DNA of 57,287 nucleotides, from the NCBI GenBank assembly GCA_031272455.1, contig JAISTS010000033.1, positions 1 through 57,287 on the forward strand, written 5' to 3'. Under the pieces are notes generated by a model. The model searched no databases. It was not told the DNA's origin and worked only from the letters and a program-made list of their open reading frames with translations. Each line of letters begins with the position of its first letter. The stretch's first letter is position 1. Shown here piece by piece: positions 27,583 to 36,417 of this stretch. A program made the translations under genes and the position numbers. This stretch comes from Tannerella sp. GTDB taxonomy: Bacteria > Bacteroidota > Bacteroidia > Bacteroidales > Tannerellaceae.

Positions 27583-28305
27583 TTACAGCGTACGGATTTT
27601 TATATTCCTGAACCAGCAGTTATATCCGTGGTCCTGCAGTCCTATATAGCCTTCTTTGGCGGGTCCTTCCTTGAAGCCGGGCCAGTCTTTGAACTTGCTT
27701 TTCGATACCATATCGTACCATTCGGGCGTCCAGAGGGTGTATTCAACGACTTTGACGCCGTTCTGGATATGTTCCGCCTTGCCGTCTTTGACGCGGATTA
27801 CGATTTTGTTCCATTCGCCGGCGGGATTGGCATTCTGCGGTAGCGCAGGTTTGAGGTCGTAGAGCGAGCCGGCAAGGTGGTTCGTCAACTTGTTGTCGTC
27901 TGCACCCCAGTTGTCAAGCACCTGCACTTCCGGTGCGGCATAATAGATCGGTTTTCCCGGGTATTCGACGATGTAGTAGAAGATACCCGAATTACCTTCA
28001 TTCTCGATTTTCCATTCGAGAGACAGCTCAAAGTTGCCATACTTCTTCGTCCCGAACAGGATGTCGCCGTTCTGTCCGCGTCCTTTTTGCTCGCCGCGGA
28101 CAACTTTCATTGCGCCGTCGTCGATAATCCAGTTAGCCGCCATTTCGGTAGCGTTACATTTGCGCCAGCCGTCGAAGCTTGTCCCGTCGAACAGGAGAGT
28201 CCAGCCTTCGCTCTTTTCCTGTGCTGTCAGCGTGTTGTTTTGCGCTGAAACTGTGATTGATACACAAGCAAGCATAAGCATTGCCATAAATAAATTTTTC
28301 TTCAT
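27583..28305 (-). CDS. Exported DUF1080 (3-keto-disaccharide hydrolase-like) protein
   Basis: The product is 240 residues. The signal peptide MKKNLFMAMLMLACVSITVSA is followed by one concanavalin-like jelly roll typical of DUF1080 (LFDGTSFDGWRKC near the start; YYIVEYPG and YYAAPEVQVLDN in the middle; GYIGLQDHGYNCWFRNIKIR at the end). DUF1080 proteins include hydrolases of 3-keto-glycosides. No oxidoreductase partner is adjacent, but a Gfo/Idh/MocA-like lipoprotein lies 19 kb away at 47213-48580. It is probably co-transcribed with the downstream symporter. Confidence 0.87.
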   Translation of the reverse strand: MKKNLFMAMLMLACVSITVSAQNNTLTAQEKSEGWTLLFDGTSFDGWRKCNATEMAANWIIDDGAMKVVRGEQKGRGQNGDILFGTKKYGNFELSLEWKIENEGNSGIFYYIVEYPGKPIYYAAPEVQVLDNWGADDNKLTNHLAGSLYDLKPALPQNANPAGEWNKIVIRVKDGKAEHIQNGVKVVEYTLWTPEWYDMVSKSKFKDWPGFKEGPAKEGYIGLQDHGYNCWFRNIKIRTL

Positions 28306-28335
28306 GATGTCAATTATTTTGAATTAAAAACGCGG

Positions 28336-28372
28336 TAAAGATACGATTTTTTATTTTTATGCCGTATATTTG
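28336..28372. promoter_or_regulatory. Divergent -7 boxes for DUF1080 gene (-) and rpe (+)
   Basis: Minus strand TATCTTTA (28336-28343) lies 31 bases ahead of the DUF1080 gene; plus strand TATATTTG (28365-28372) lies 20 bases ahead of rpe. Neither has a clear -33 box. Confidence 0.45.
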
Positions 28373-28392
28373 CAGTAAAATTTTCAAAAACA

Positions 28393-29043
28393 ATGAAGCA
28401 TAAAATAGCGCCATCGTTATTATCAGCCGATTTTATGAATCTGCAGCGCGACGTGGAGATGATAAACGCGAGCGAAGCCGACTGGCTGCATCTCGACGTG
28501 ATGGACGGCGTGTTCGTTCCGAACATCTCGTTTGGTTTTTCTGTACTTGATGCGCTCAAAGGCGTAGTAACCAAGCCCATGGATGTGCATCTGATGATTG
28601 TCGAGCCGCAGAAATTCATTCGCGAAGTGGCGGCGGCAGGCGCCTATATGATGAATGTGCATTACGAAGCCTGCGTGCATCTTAACCGTACTGTGGCGGC
28701 GATCAAAGATGCCGGTATGAAGGCTGCTGTTACGCTCAATCCGCATACGCCCGTCTCGTTGCTCGAAGATATTATCGGCGAGCTGGATATGGTGCTGCTG
28801 ATGTCGGTCAATCCGGGCTACGGGGCGCAAAAGTTTATAGAACACTCTGTCGAAAAGACGCGCCGCCTGAAACAGATGATTACTGAAAAAGGCTTGCCGA
28901 CGCTGATAGAGATCGATGGCGGGGTGAATTTGGACACGGCGAAACGCCTGCTCGACGCCGGCGCCGACGTGTTGGTGGCGGGCAGTTTTGTGTTCGGAGC
29001 AGCCGACCCGATAGCGACCATTAGAGCATTGAAGAGTTTATAA
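28393..29043 (+). CDS. rpe: Ribulose-phosphate 3-epimerase
   Basis: The product is 216 residues, the standard length. TIM barrel with the family motifs: IAPSLLSADFMNL at the N-terminus, LHLDVMDGVFVPN (metal-binding His/Asp), VHLMIV, LMSVNPGYGAQKF and IEIDGGVNLDTA (catalytic Asp), closing VAGSFVFGA. It interconverts ribulose-5-phosphate and xylulose-5-phosphate in the cytosolic pentose phosphate pathway. The ComEC-like gene follows after 21 bases. Confidence 0.96.
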   Translation: MKHKIAPSLLSADFMNLQRDVEMINASEADWLHLDVMDGVFVPNISFGFSVLDALKGVVTKPMDVHLMIVEPQKFIREVAAAGAYMMNVHYEACVHLNRTVAAIKDAGMKAAVTLNPHTPVSLLEDIIGELDMVLLMSVNPGYGAQKFIEHSVEKTRRLKQMITEKGLPTLIEIDGGVNLDTAKRLLDAGADVLVAGSFVFGAADPIATIRALKSL

Positions 29044-29064
29044 GGTAATATATTTCAATATGTT

Positions 29065-30315
29065 ATGATCGAGGAATTACAAAAGCGACCTTTTGTAAGA
29101 CCGCTGTTATTGTGGATTGCAGGCATCATTTTGCAGGTCTGCTTCCCGCTCAGTGAGCTATCGGTTTGGTTGTTGCTGCCCGTAGCGATAGTCGTGGTCA
29201 TATCATTTTGTTTTTCGGGAAAACAGTCTGCTCCGGTTTACAGTTTTCGCTGGCTCTGGGGCGTGTTGATTTCGTGTGTCATCATTTTTATGTCTATCCG
29301 TACGACTGATTATATGGAAACGCACGACCCGCCCAAAGCCGAACGTCTGATGCAAAAAGCTCGCGAAACGCAGACTTACCTTGCCCATAAACTTGATAAT
29401 CTGCAACTTTCGGACAACGAAAAATCCATCCTTGCAACGATTACGATAAGCTACCGTCAGACATTGCCACGTGAGACGCGCCGCCAGTTTTCGACTGTCG
29501 GCGTCGCGCATATCTTGGCAGTCAGCGGTTTTCACGTCGGGATAGTTTACGGGGCATTGCTGCTGGCGCTGTCTTTTCTTCCGCGACGGCGGGGGTTCGG
29601 CTATCTGAAAACTGCACTTATATTTCTGGGAATATGGACTTTTGCCTTTATTGCCGGGCTGGGCGTTTCGACCGTGCGGGCGACGATAATGATTTCGATT
29701 TATCTTGTCGGCAAAGCTTTCGGGCGGCGTCCCGAACGCTATAACACGCTGGCTGCAGCGGCGTTTATCCTGCTCGTTTACAATCCTTATAACCTTTTCG
29801 ACATCGGGTTTCAACTGTCGTTTACCGCCGTGTTCTTCATTTTTTTGATTCAGCGACCCCTGTCAAATCTCATTCCCGTGCGCAATCCTTTGCTGAAAAC
29901 GCCTTGGGATATCCTGACGGTTACGACAGCGGCTCAAACCGGAGTAATGTTTCTTTGCTGCTATTATTTTGGGACGTTTACTACCGTATTTCTGATTGCC
30001 AATCTCGTTTTGTCGCTGATAGCCACGGCATTGATACCGTTGGGTTTGCTATGGATGCTACTGCCTGCGGGATTGCCGTACGTTGCACCTCTGCAATGGC
30101 TTGTCGAGACGCTGATGCACGGTTTTATGTGGTTTATCTCACGTTTATTCATAATACCTTGGGCGTCGTTGCCCATACGTTTCGACTGGGTAACAACAAT
30201 TTGTGCCTACATATCCCTGCTGACGCTTATCAGGTTTTTCTATAATCGTCGCGCGCGTACATTAATTATATCTTTATCCGTTCTGCTGGCGACGATTATT
30301 TGGGGAATGTTTTGA
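29065..30315 (+). CDS. Minimal ComEC/Rec2-like membrane channel
   Basis: The product is 416 residues. The N-terminus has two or three membrane segments, then directly (from about residue 130) the ComEC competence core: FSTVGVAHILAVSGFHVGIV, GLGVSTVRATIM, YNPYNLFDIGFQLSFTAVFF. Full-length ComEC proteins (about 700 residues) carry an OB-fold DUF4131 domain after TM2-3 and a C-terminal metallo-beta-lactamase domain; both are absent here. The frame is intact at both ends and the core motifs are well kept, so it is not obvious decay. ComEC forms the inner-membrane channel for transforming DNA. The 3' end overlaps the convergent trpB by 20 bases. Confidence 0.85.
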   Translation: MIEELQKRPFVRPLLLWIAGIILQVCFPLSELSVWLLLPVAIVVVISFCFSGKQSAPVYSFRWLWGVLISCVIIFMSIRTTDYMETHDPPKAERLMQKARETQTYLAHKLDNLQLSDNEKSILATITISYRQTLPRETRRQFSTVGVAHILAVSGFHVGIVYGALLLALSFLPRRRGFGYLKTALIFLGIWTFAFIAGLGVSTVRATIMISIYLVGKAFGRRPERYNTLAAAAFILLVYNPYNLFDIGFQLSFTAVFFIFLIQRPLSNLIPVRNPLLKTPWDILTVTTAAQTGVMFLCCYYFGTFTTVFLIANLVLSLIATALIPLGLLWMLLPAGLPYVAPLQWLVETLMHGFMWFISRLFIIPWASLPIRFDWVTTICAYISLLTLIRFFYNRRARTLIISLSVLLATIIWGMF

Positions 30316-31480
30316 TATACGTATCCATATCCTTGTCGCCGCGCCCCGAAACCGTCAGTACGACGACGTCGGATGGCGAAAAGTGCATTTTTTTCAGCGC
30401 TCCGAGTGCGTGTGCGCTTTCGAGGGCGGGGATGATGCCTTCAAGTCGCGTCAGCTCAAAAGCGGCTTCGAGCGCCTCGTCGTCGTTGACGGCAAGCACT
30501 TCGGCGCGTTTCACTTCGGCAAGATAGGCGTGTATCGGTCCGATGCCCGGATAATCCAGACCTGCGGAGATGGAATACGGCTCTTCTATCTGTCCGTCTG
30601 CGTCCTGCATCAGCAGTGTGCGGGCGCCGTGGATAATGCCTTCGCGCCCCAGCCGAATGGTCGCCGCGCTCATTCCCGAATCGACGCCTTTGCCGCCCGC
30701 TTCGGCAAGTGTTATCTTAACGCGCTCATCTTCAAGATAATGATATATCGTCCCTGCCGCATTGCTGCCTCCGCCAACGCAGGCTACCAGTTGGTCGGGA
30801 TAGTCGCAACCTTCTTTTTCCGCAAGTTGCCATTTAATCTCCTCACTGATAACGGATTGCAGCCGCGCCACCATATCGGGATAGGGATGCGGTCCGACAG
30901 TCGAGCCGATGATATAAAACGTGTCCGAAGGATGGCAGCACCAGTCGCGGATAGCCTCGTTGGTAGCATCTTTGAGCGTCATATTGCCCGATGTTACGGG
31001 CACGACTTCTGCGCCGAGCATCTGCATACGCTGCACGTTGGGCTGCTGGCGTTCGACGTCGGTCTTGCCCATATAAACGACGCAGGGCATATCCATCAGG
31101 GCGCAGACTGTTGCCGTCGCCACGCCGTGCTGACCGGCGCCCGTCTCGGCGATAATGCGTTTTTTGCCCATCCGCCGCGCCAGCAAAATCTGACCTATGG
31201 TGTTGTTAATCTTGTGTGCGCCGGTGTGGTTGAGGTCTTCGCGTTTGAGATACAGTCGGCAGCCGTACTTGTCGCTCATCCGGCGGGCGAAGTAGAGCGG
31301 CGACGGACGACCGGCATAGTCGTTCAGCAAACGATGGTATTCGCGCTTGAACGATTCGTCTTCGAGAACGGTCAAATAGGTGTCCTGCAATTCTTTAACA
31401 CAACGGTACAGTATTTCGGGGATATACGCGCCACCGAAATGACCGTAATATCCTTTTTCGTTAATTTGATATTTATTCAT
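30296..31480 (-). CDS. trpB: Tryptophan synthase beta chain
   Basis: The product is 394 residues, as for typical TrpB (group 1). PLP-binding lysine in NHTGAHKINN; AETGAGQHGVATAT; phosphate loop VGGGSNAAG; EPYSISAGLDYPG; ending VSGRGDKDMDTY. It joins indole with serine to give tryptophan, normally with TrpA channelling indole. No trpA or other trp gene is in the window; the gene lies 9 bases downstream of a glycoside hydrolase lipoprotein gene on the same strand. It may work alone on free indole or with a distant TrpA. Confidence 0.96.
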   Translation of the reverse strand: MNKYQINEKGYYGHFGGAYIPEILYRCVKELQDTYLTVLEDESFKREYHRLLNDYAGRPSPLYFARRMSDKYGCRLYLKREDLNHTGAHKINNTIGQILLARRMGKKRIIAETGAGQHGVATATVCALMDMPCVVYMGKTDVERQQPNVQRMQMLGAEVVPVTSGNMTLKDATNEAIRDWCCHPSDTFYIIGSTVGPHPYPDMVARLQSVISEEIKWQLAEKEGCDYPDQLVACVGGGSNAAGTIYHYLEDERVKITLAEAGGKGVDSGMSAATIRLGREGIIHGARTLLMQDADGQIEEPYSISAGLDYPGIGPIHAYLAEVKRAEVLAVNDDEALEAAFELTRLEGIIPALESAHALGALKKMHFSPSDVVVLTVSGRGDKDMDTYIKTFPK

Positions 31481-31489
31481 TAATCTATG

Positions 31490-32737
31490 TTATTTAATTT
31501 CAAACCCTAATGCGTTGATATAGTCGGTGTTATGTATGCAGTTTTCAAACCTGCTGTTTTCCGCCATATCGAGCAATGCTTGACGCATGGTTTTTTGGTC
31601 GGGGCGCGTTTCGCGCATTTCCCTGTAAGTGCCGCGAGGTGATTCCACATAAGCGACAACGGCGTCCCAATTATCAGGGTCTTTGACAGTTATGAACGAC
31701 GAGCCGCCCATTTTCTTATAGGGCCAGAACGTCCATCCTATATTATTTTCTTCCATTGCCTGACGGAACGCCGACATCCATTCGTTCGTGTTATGCCCGA
31801 TTTCGCCCATATACATCGGTCGGTTCGACTTGTCGCGAAACTCGATATACGAGCGGATAGCCTCAGCCGTTGCCTCGCCCCCGTAGCGGTGGCAGGTATA
31901 TATCACCTGTTCGTCGAACGATGCGTCCGTGCTGAGCGGCTTAAAATTGCTGTTCCACTGCGGCGCTCCGAACAGCACGATATGGTTGGGGTCAACCTTG
32001 CGTATCTCAGCCAGAGTGCGTCTGTACAGCGGTTCGAGCAGCAGATTCAGGCTGTCGGTATTGAAATACGGCGCAATCGGCTCGTTCATCAGTTCGTAGC
32101 CGAGAATGACAGGCTCATTACTGTAATAATCAGCGATTTTCACCCAGATGTCAATAAATTTTTGCTGCGACGTTTCGCTCTCGAAGAGCCATGGATAGCC
32201 ATAGCTGTCGTCGATATTGTCGCCCGTCTGCCCGCCCGGAGCATCGTGCATATCGAGTATCAAGAACAAACCGGCGTCGCGGCACCAGCCGACAAGCGAA
32301 TCAATACGCGCGAAACCGTCCTGAGCCGCATAAAGACCCATATAATCCTCATCTGTAAACAGTTTGTAATGGAACGGCAGGCGGATGGTGTTGCATCCGA
32401 TCTTGCTCAGGAAGTCGATATCAGACTTCGTAACGTAGTTGTCCTTGTACTTTTTCCAGAACTCGGCGACAAAATCCGGACCGACCATCTCGCTGAAAGC
32501 CTGATTGATACGTCCCGCAGAATTTGTCCGCTGGAAATGAAACATATAGCCTTCGGGATTGAGCCAGTTGCCGAGGTTGGTACCCCGGATAAGGAGTTTA
32601 TGCCCGTCGGGAGTTATCAGGTCGTGCCCGCTGACACGGACAAACGAATCGCTTGCTGCCGCTTCGCGCTCATCGGCTTTGCGACAACCTGCGATAAAAG
32701 AAGAAGCTAATAATAAGACAATTAGTATTTTTTTCAT
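31490..32737 (-). CDS. Glycoside hydrolase family 5-like lipoprotein (endoglucanase/exoglucanase type)
   Basis: The product is 415 residues. The lipoprotein signal has LLLASSFIAGC (Cys18). Catalytic TIM barrel: LLIRGTNLGNWLNPEGY, IRLPFHY, DMHDAPGG, ELMNEP (acid/base Glu at the end of strand 4), YMGEIGH (nucleophile Glu). The GTNLGNWL opening resembles yeast-type exo-beta-glucanase members of GH5. It should act on a beta-glucan or other beta-glycoside at the cell envelope; linkage is not decidable. No Sus-type transporter lies beside it. trpB follows in the same transcription direction. Confidence 0.88.
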   Translation of the reverse strand: MKKILIVLLLASSFIAGCRKADEREAAASDSFVRVSGHDLITPDGHKLLIRGTNLGNWLNPEGYMFHFQRTNSAGRINQAFSEMVGPDFVAEFWKKYKDNYVTKSDIDFLSKIGCNTIRLPFHYKLFTDEDYMGLYAAQDGFARIDSLVGWCRDAGLFLILDMHDAPGGQTGDNIDDSYGYPWLFESETSQQKFIDIWVKIADYYSNEPVILGYELMNEPIAPYFNTDSLNLLLEPLYRRTLAEIRKVDPNHIVLFGAPQWNSNFKPLSTDASFDEQVIYTCHRYGGEATAEAIRSYIEFRDKSNRPMYMGEIGHNTNEWMSAFRQAMEENNIGWTFWPYKKMGGSSFITVKDPDNWDAVVAYVESPRGTYREMRETRPDQKTMRQALLDMAENSRFENCIHNTDYINALGFEIK

Positions 32738-32760
32738 AGCAAAAACCTTTTAAAACACGG

Positions 32761-32799
32761 CAAATATAGTATAAATCAGGGAATAATTGACTACTTTTG
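32761..32799. promoter_or_regulatory. Divergent -7 boxes for GH5 (-) and WalJ-like gene (+)
   Basis: Minus strand TATATTTG (32761-32768) lies 23 bases before the GH5 ATG; plus strand TACTTTTG (32792-32799) lies 16 bases before the ATG at 32816. No strong -33 boxes. Confidence 0.45.
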
Positions 32800-32815
32800 C
32801 AGCCAAAAAATATAA

Positions 32816-33619
32816 ATGAAGCTATCTTTTCTGAGTTTGGCGAGCGGGAGCAGCGGAAATTGCTATTATCTGGGAACGCCTGAGTACGGCATCCTGATTG
32901 ACGCAGGGATAAGCGTCAGGCAGATAAAAAAAGTCCTGAAAGATAAAGGCATCGAATTTGAGAGTATTATAGCTGTAATAGTTACGCACGACCATAACGA
33001 CCACATAAAAACGGTAGGTTGCCTTGGCGAAAAACATAATTTGCCGATTTATTCGACCGACAAAGTGCACGAAGGCATCACCAAAAGTCCACATGTGAAA
33101 AAGCCTCTCTATCAGGCTAAAAGAGTTATCGAGAAGGGTAAGCCGTTCACAATCCGCGATTTAAGTATCGAAGCATTTGAAGTGCCTCACGACAGTTGCG
33201 ACAACGTAGGCTATCTGATCGGCTTTGGCGACAAGCATTTTGCCATTGCCACCGATGTAGGACACGTAACAGATGTCGTGCGTGATAATCTGCTGAAAGC
33301 CAATTATTTTGTTCTCGAAACGAATTACGACGAAGAGATGCTCCAACAGGGCAGCTATCCCGATTTCTTGAAAGAGCGCGTCGCCGGACCCAACGGACAT
33401 CTAAGTAATCACGCCGCCGCCGAATTTCTCGCAACGCATTATGTGCCAAGCTGGGAAGCCGTTTGGCTGTGCCATTTGAGCCGCGAAAACAACCATCCCG
33501 ATCTGGCGCAGAAAACTGTGGAAATACGACTTGCACAGGATGGGATTGTCGCAGGTAAAGATGTGAATGTCAATGTGCTGAAGCGAATGACGCCTTCCGA
33601 TATTTTTATTCTCGGCTAA
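32816..33619 (+). CDS. Metallo-beta-lactamase-fold hydrolase, WalJ/YycJ-like
   Basis: The product is 267 residues. N-terminal FLSLASGSSGNCYYLGT and ILIDAGIS, then the metal motif VTHDHNDHIKTV (HxHxDH), a distal His in FEVPHDSCDNVGY and an Asp in IATDVGHVTD. This pattern is that of YycJ/WalJ, a probable nuclease in the cytosol linked with DNA repair or cell-wall two-component systems in Firmicutes. No WalRK partner is near. Monocistronic by the look of it, with a weak hairpin after the stop and a new promoter before hisH. Confidence 0.88.
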   Translation: MKLSFLSLASGSSGNCYYLGTPEYGILIDAGISVRQIKKVLKDKGIEFESIIAVIVTHDHNDHIKTVGCLGEKHNLPIYSTDKVHEGITKSPHVKKPLYQAKRVIEKGKPFTIRDLSIEAFEVPHDSCDNVGYLIGFGDKHFAIATDVGHVTDVVRDNLLKANYFVLETNYDEEMLQQGSYPDFLKERVAGPNGHLSNHAAAEFLATHYVPSWEAVWLCHLSRENNHPDLAQKTVEIRLAQDGIVAGKDVNVNVLKRMTPSDIFILG

Positions 33620-33625
33620 AGTGTG

Positions 33626-33650
33626 CAGCGGAATATTTCGCTGATTTTTA
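33626..33650 (+). terminator. Weak hairpin plus T-rich tail after the WalJ-like gene
   Basis: CAGCG (33626-33630) pairs with CGCTG (33639-33643), extended by wobble and AT pairs, and is followed by ATTTTTA. Its place, 7 bases after a stop and before a new promoter, suits an intrinsic terminator, but the stem is short. Confidence 0.35.
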
Positions 33651-33682
33651 CTCATAAACGCTGGAGAAAAAGGAAAAAATCG

Positions 33683-33690
33683 TACCTTTG
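33683..33690 (+). promoter_or_regulatory. -7 element TACCTTTG of the his-lys gene cluster
   Basis: A perfect -7 match 24 bases ahead of the ATG at 33715. The in-frame ATG at 33688 lies inside the box, so 33715 is the hisH start. Confidence 0.6.
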
Positions 33691-33714
33691 CCGTCCGAAA
33701 CAAATACAGACGCG

Positions 33715-34305
33715 ATGGAGGTGGCAATCATCAAATACAACGCAGGCAATATCCGCTCGGTGGATTATGGTCTTAAACGGCTGAATATCACGCCTGTAAT
33801 TACTGATGACCCCGAACTGATACTTAAGGCGGATAAAGTGATTTTCCCCGGTCAGGGCGAGGCAAGCACCACTATGCGCTATCTGCGCGAGCGTCGTTTG
33901 GACGAGCTTATAAAAGGTCTGAAACAGCCTGTTTTGGGCATTTGTATAGGTATGCAGTTGCTTTGTCGCCATTCGGAAGAGGGCGATGTGGACTGTCTTG
34001 GAGTGTTCGACGCCGAAGTGAAGCGTTTCGTTCCGCTGCGGCACGAAGAAAAGATACCGCACATGGGCTGGAACACTTTGACTGATGTGCGCAGTCCGTT
34101 ATTTGACTCCTCGCTCGAAGGTCGATATGTCTATTTTGTTCACAGTTACTATGTTCCCGTAACGGGCGCGACTGTTGCGACGACGGATTTTATTCATCCG
34201 TTCAGCGCGGCGATGCAGAAAGACAATTTTTTCGCCGTACAGTTTCATCCCGAAAAAAGCGGTGAAGTAGGCGAGCGTATATTGTTGAATTTCTTGAAAT
34301 TATAA
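33715..34305 (+). CDS. hisH: Imidazole glycerol phosphate synthase, glutamine amidotransferase subunit
   Basis: The product is 196 residues, standard HisH length. IIKYNAGNIRSVDYGLKRL at the N-terminus; nucleophile Cys in LGICIGMQLL; PHMGWNTL; catalytic His-Pro-Glu in FHPEKSGEVG. It supplies ammonia from glutamine to HisF for the fifth step of histidine synthesis. First gene of hisH-hisA-hisF-hisIE, with 6 bases to hisA. The early genes (hisG, D, C, B) are not in the window. Confidence 0.96.
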   Translation: MEVAIIKYNAGNIRSVDYGLKRLNITPVITDDPELILKADKVIFPGQGEASTTMRYLRERRLDELIKGLKQPVLGICIGMQLLCRHSEEGDVDCLGVFDAEVKRFVPLRHEEKIPHMGWNTLTDVRSPLFDSSLEGRYVYFVHSYYVPVTGATVATTDFIHPFSAAMQKDNFFAVQFHPEKSGEVGERILLNFLKL

Positions 34306-34311
34306 CTTGCG

Positions 34312-35046
34312 ATGATAGAGATTATTCCGGCAATAGATCTGATAGACGGCAAGTGCGTGAGGTTGACGCAAGGCGATTACGACACGAAAAAGATTTACAG
34401 CGAAGACCCGCTCGAAGTCGCCCGTTCGTTCGAAGACAATGGCATTCGTCGCTTGCATGTCGTTGATTTAGACGGTGCAAGAGAGGGCAGGATAGTCAAT
34501 TATCGCGTTCTGGAACGTTTGGCTGTGCGCACTTCGCTCGTGATTGATTTCGGGGGCGGACTTAAGAACGACAGCGATATTAAAACAGCGTTTGAGTGTG
34601 GCGCTCAGATGGTTACGGGTGGCAGCATAGCTGTTCGCGAGCCGGAAAAGTTTGCCGACTGGCTCAAGCGTTACGGAAACGAAAAAATCATACTCGGTGC
34701 TGATGCCAAAAACGGGAAAATCGCCGTCGGAGGATGGCAGGAAACGACCGATGAGGCTTTGTTGCCTTTCATCGAAACGTATTTCCAAAAAGGCATCCGC
34801 AAAGTTATCTGTACCGAAATCAGCCGCGATGGGATGTTGCAAGGCGCTGATATAGAGTTGTATAAAGAAATACTGTCCGCTTTGCCGGAGATTTATTTGA
34901 TTGCCAGTGGGGGAGTGAGTTCTTTGGCTGATATTGAGCGACTTGAGGCGGCAGGCGTGCCGGCGGTGATTTTTGGGAAAGCTATATACGAAGGGCGCAT
35001 ACGGTTGAAAGACCTGCGACCATTTATTGATGTTTCAAATAATTGA
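34312..35046 (+). CDS. hisA: ProFAR isomerase
   Basis: The product is 244 residues. (beta-alpha)8 barrel with duplicated half-barrels: IIPAIDLIDGKCVRLTQGDY at the start (catalytic Asp), VIDFGGGLKN and GGSIAVREPE as first phosphate site, TEISRDGMLQGAD (second catalytic Asp) and ASGGVSS as second phosphate site. It isomerises the aminoaldose ProFAR to PRFAR, the substrate of HisHF. It sits between hisH and hisF, 6 and 7 bases from them. Confidence 0.95.
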   Translation: MIEIIPAIDLIDGKCVRLTQGDYDTKKIYSEDPLEVARSFEDNGIRRLHVVDLDGAREGRIVNYRVLERLAVRTSLVIDFGGGLKNDSDIKTAFECGAQMVTGGSIAVREPEKFADWLKRYGNEKIILGADAKNGKIAVGGWQETTDEALLPFIETYFQKGIRKVICTEISRDGMLQGADIELYKEILSALPEIYLIASGGVSSLADIERLEAAGVPAVIFGKAIYEGRIRLKDLRPFIDVSNN

Positions 35047-35053
35047 AAATTAG

Positions 35054-35824
35054 ATGCTTGCGAAACGAATAATTCCCTGTTTGGACATCAAGGACGGCAC
35101 GACGGTCAAAGGCGTCAATTTTGTCAATTTTCGCGATGCGGGCGACCCTGTGGAGCTTGGCGCCGAATATAGCAGTAAAGGCGCTGATGAGCTTGTGTAT
35201 CTGGATATTACGGCGTCGCATGAAGGACGCAAGACCTTTACCGAACTTGTCAAACGCATTGCGGCGCATATAAATATCCCGTTTACAGTTGGTGGTGGCA
35301 TACACGAACTCTCTGATGTAGAGACACTTCTGAACGCCGGAGCCGACAAAGTGTCCGTCAATTCGGCGGCTTTGCGCAAACCGGAACTTATCGACGATAT
35401 TGCGCAACACTTTGGAAGTCAGGTCTGTGTCGTGGCTATCGACGCCAACCTTGAGGCTGACAGGTGGAATTGCTATCTCAACGGAGGTCGAATCCCGACA
35501 GGTAAAGACCTGTTTCAGTGGGCAGAAGAGGCTGAAAATCGAGGCGCCGGCGAGATACTGTTTACGAGTATGACTCACGACGGCGTAAAAACCGGTTATG
35601 CCAACGACGCTCTTGCTGAATTAGCGGAAAGGCTTCATATTCCGATAATTGCATCAGGAGGAGCAGGCGCTGTTGAGCATTTTTATGAAGCCTTTGCCGT
35701 CGGAAAAGCCGATGCTGCGTTGGCGGCAAGCGTGTTTCATTTTGGCGAAATTGACATTAGCGAACTGAAACGGGAATTGCAGGCGAAAGGTATTAATGTA
35801 CGTAATTTGAACGAAAAAATATGA
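35054..35824 (+). CDS. hisF: Imidazole glycerol phosphate synthase, cyclase subunit
   Basis: The product is 256 residues. Sister barrel of His[21 protein letters not shown] with catalytic Asp11-type residue, [34 protein letters not shown] (second catalytic Asp), [13 protein letters not shown]. It closes the imidazole ring, giving imidazole glycerol phosphate and AICAR, using ammonia from HisH. The stop overlaps the hisIE start by 4 bases (ATGA). Confidence 0.96.
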   Translation: MLAKRIIPCLDIKDGTTVKGVNFVNFRDAGDPVELGAEYSSKGADELVYLDITASHEGRKTFTELVKRIAAHINIPFTVGGGIHELSDVETLLNAGADKVSVNSAALRKPELIDDIAQHFGSQVCVVAIDANLEADRWNCYLNGGRIPTGKDLFQWAEEAENRGAGEILFTSMTHDGVKTGYANDALAELAERLHIPIIASGGAGAVEHFYEAFAVGKADAALAASVFHFGEIDISELKRELQAKGINVRNLNEKI

Positions 35825-36414
35825 ACTTAAACTTCGATAAATCAGGCGGTTTGATTCCCGCCATCATTCAGGATGCGCAAACGGGCAGCGTATTGATGCT
35901 GGGCTTTATGAACCAAGAAGCATACAATAAAACGCTGGAAATAAAAAAAGTAACCTTTTTTAGCCGCACACGTCAGTGCCTGTGGACAAAGGGCGAAACG
36001 AGCGGAAATTATCTGCATGTCGTTGATATTCTGGTCGATTGCGACAATGACACTCTGCTGATAAAAGCCCGTCCCGACGGACCGGTTTGTCATACGGGCG
36101 AGGATACCTGTTTTGGAGAAAAAAATGGCGAAGGTGTATGTTTTCTCGCTTATCTTCAGGATTTTATCGAACGTCGATATCACGAGATGCCCGAAGGCTC
36201 ATACACGACCTCGCTCTTTCGCGATGGCGTGAACCGAATGGCGCAAAAAGTGGGCGAGGAGGCTGTAGAAACGGTTATTGAGGCGACAAACGGCACCGAC
36301 GAGCGCTTTATTTACGAAGCCTCAGACCTGATTTACCACCTCATCGTGCTGTTGACCAGCAAGGGTTATAGCCTGAAAGATATAGCTAATGAACTGAAAA
36401 ACAGACATAAATAA
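35821..36414 (+). CDS. hisI: Bifunctional phosphoribosyl-AMP cyclohydrolase / phosphoribosyl-ATP pyrophosphatase
   Basis: The product is 197 residues, the fused HisIE form usual in Bacteroidetes. The N-terminal cyclohydrolase (about 1-110) has [10 protein letters not shown] and the zinc/magnesium site DCDNDTLL ... [12 protein letters not shown]. The C-terminal pyrophosphohydrolase (about 110-197) has the all-alpha MazG-like pattern ([27 protein letters not shown]) with the Glu-rich metal site. It catalyses steps two and three of histidine synthesis. Overlaps hisF by 4 bases; the ABC ATPase gene follows after 3. Confidence 0.95.
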   Translation: MNLNFDKSGGLIPAIIQDAQTGSVLMLGFMNQEAYNKTLEIKKVTFFSRTRQCLWTKGETSGNYLHVVDILVDCDNDTLLIKARPDGPVCHTGEDTCFGEKNGEGVCFLAYLQDFIERRYHEMPEGSYTTSLFRDGVNRMAQKVGEEAVETVIEATNGTDERFIYEASDLIYHLIVLLTSKGYSLKDIANELKNRHK

Positions 36415-36417
36415 AAT

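Noticed and set aside
29065-30315. ComEC-like gene as a simple pseudogene
   Set aside because: Frame, start, stop and core motifs are intact, and the missing parts are whole domains. Kept as an intact short form.
30383-31483. 366-codon open frame on the plus strand under trpB
   Set aside because: Antisense shadow. trpB on the minus strand has complete family motifs.
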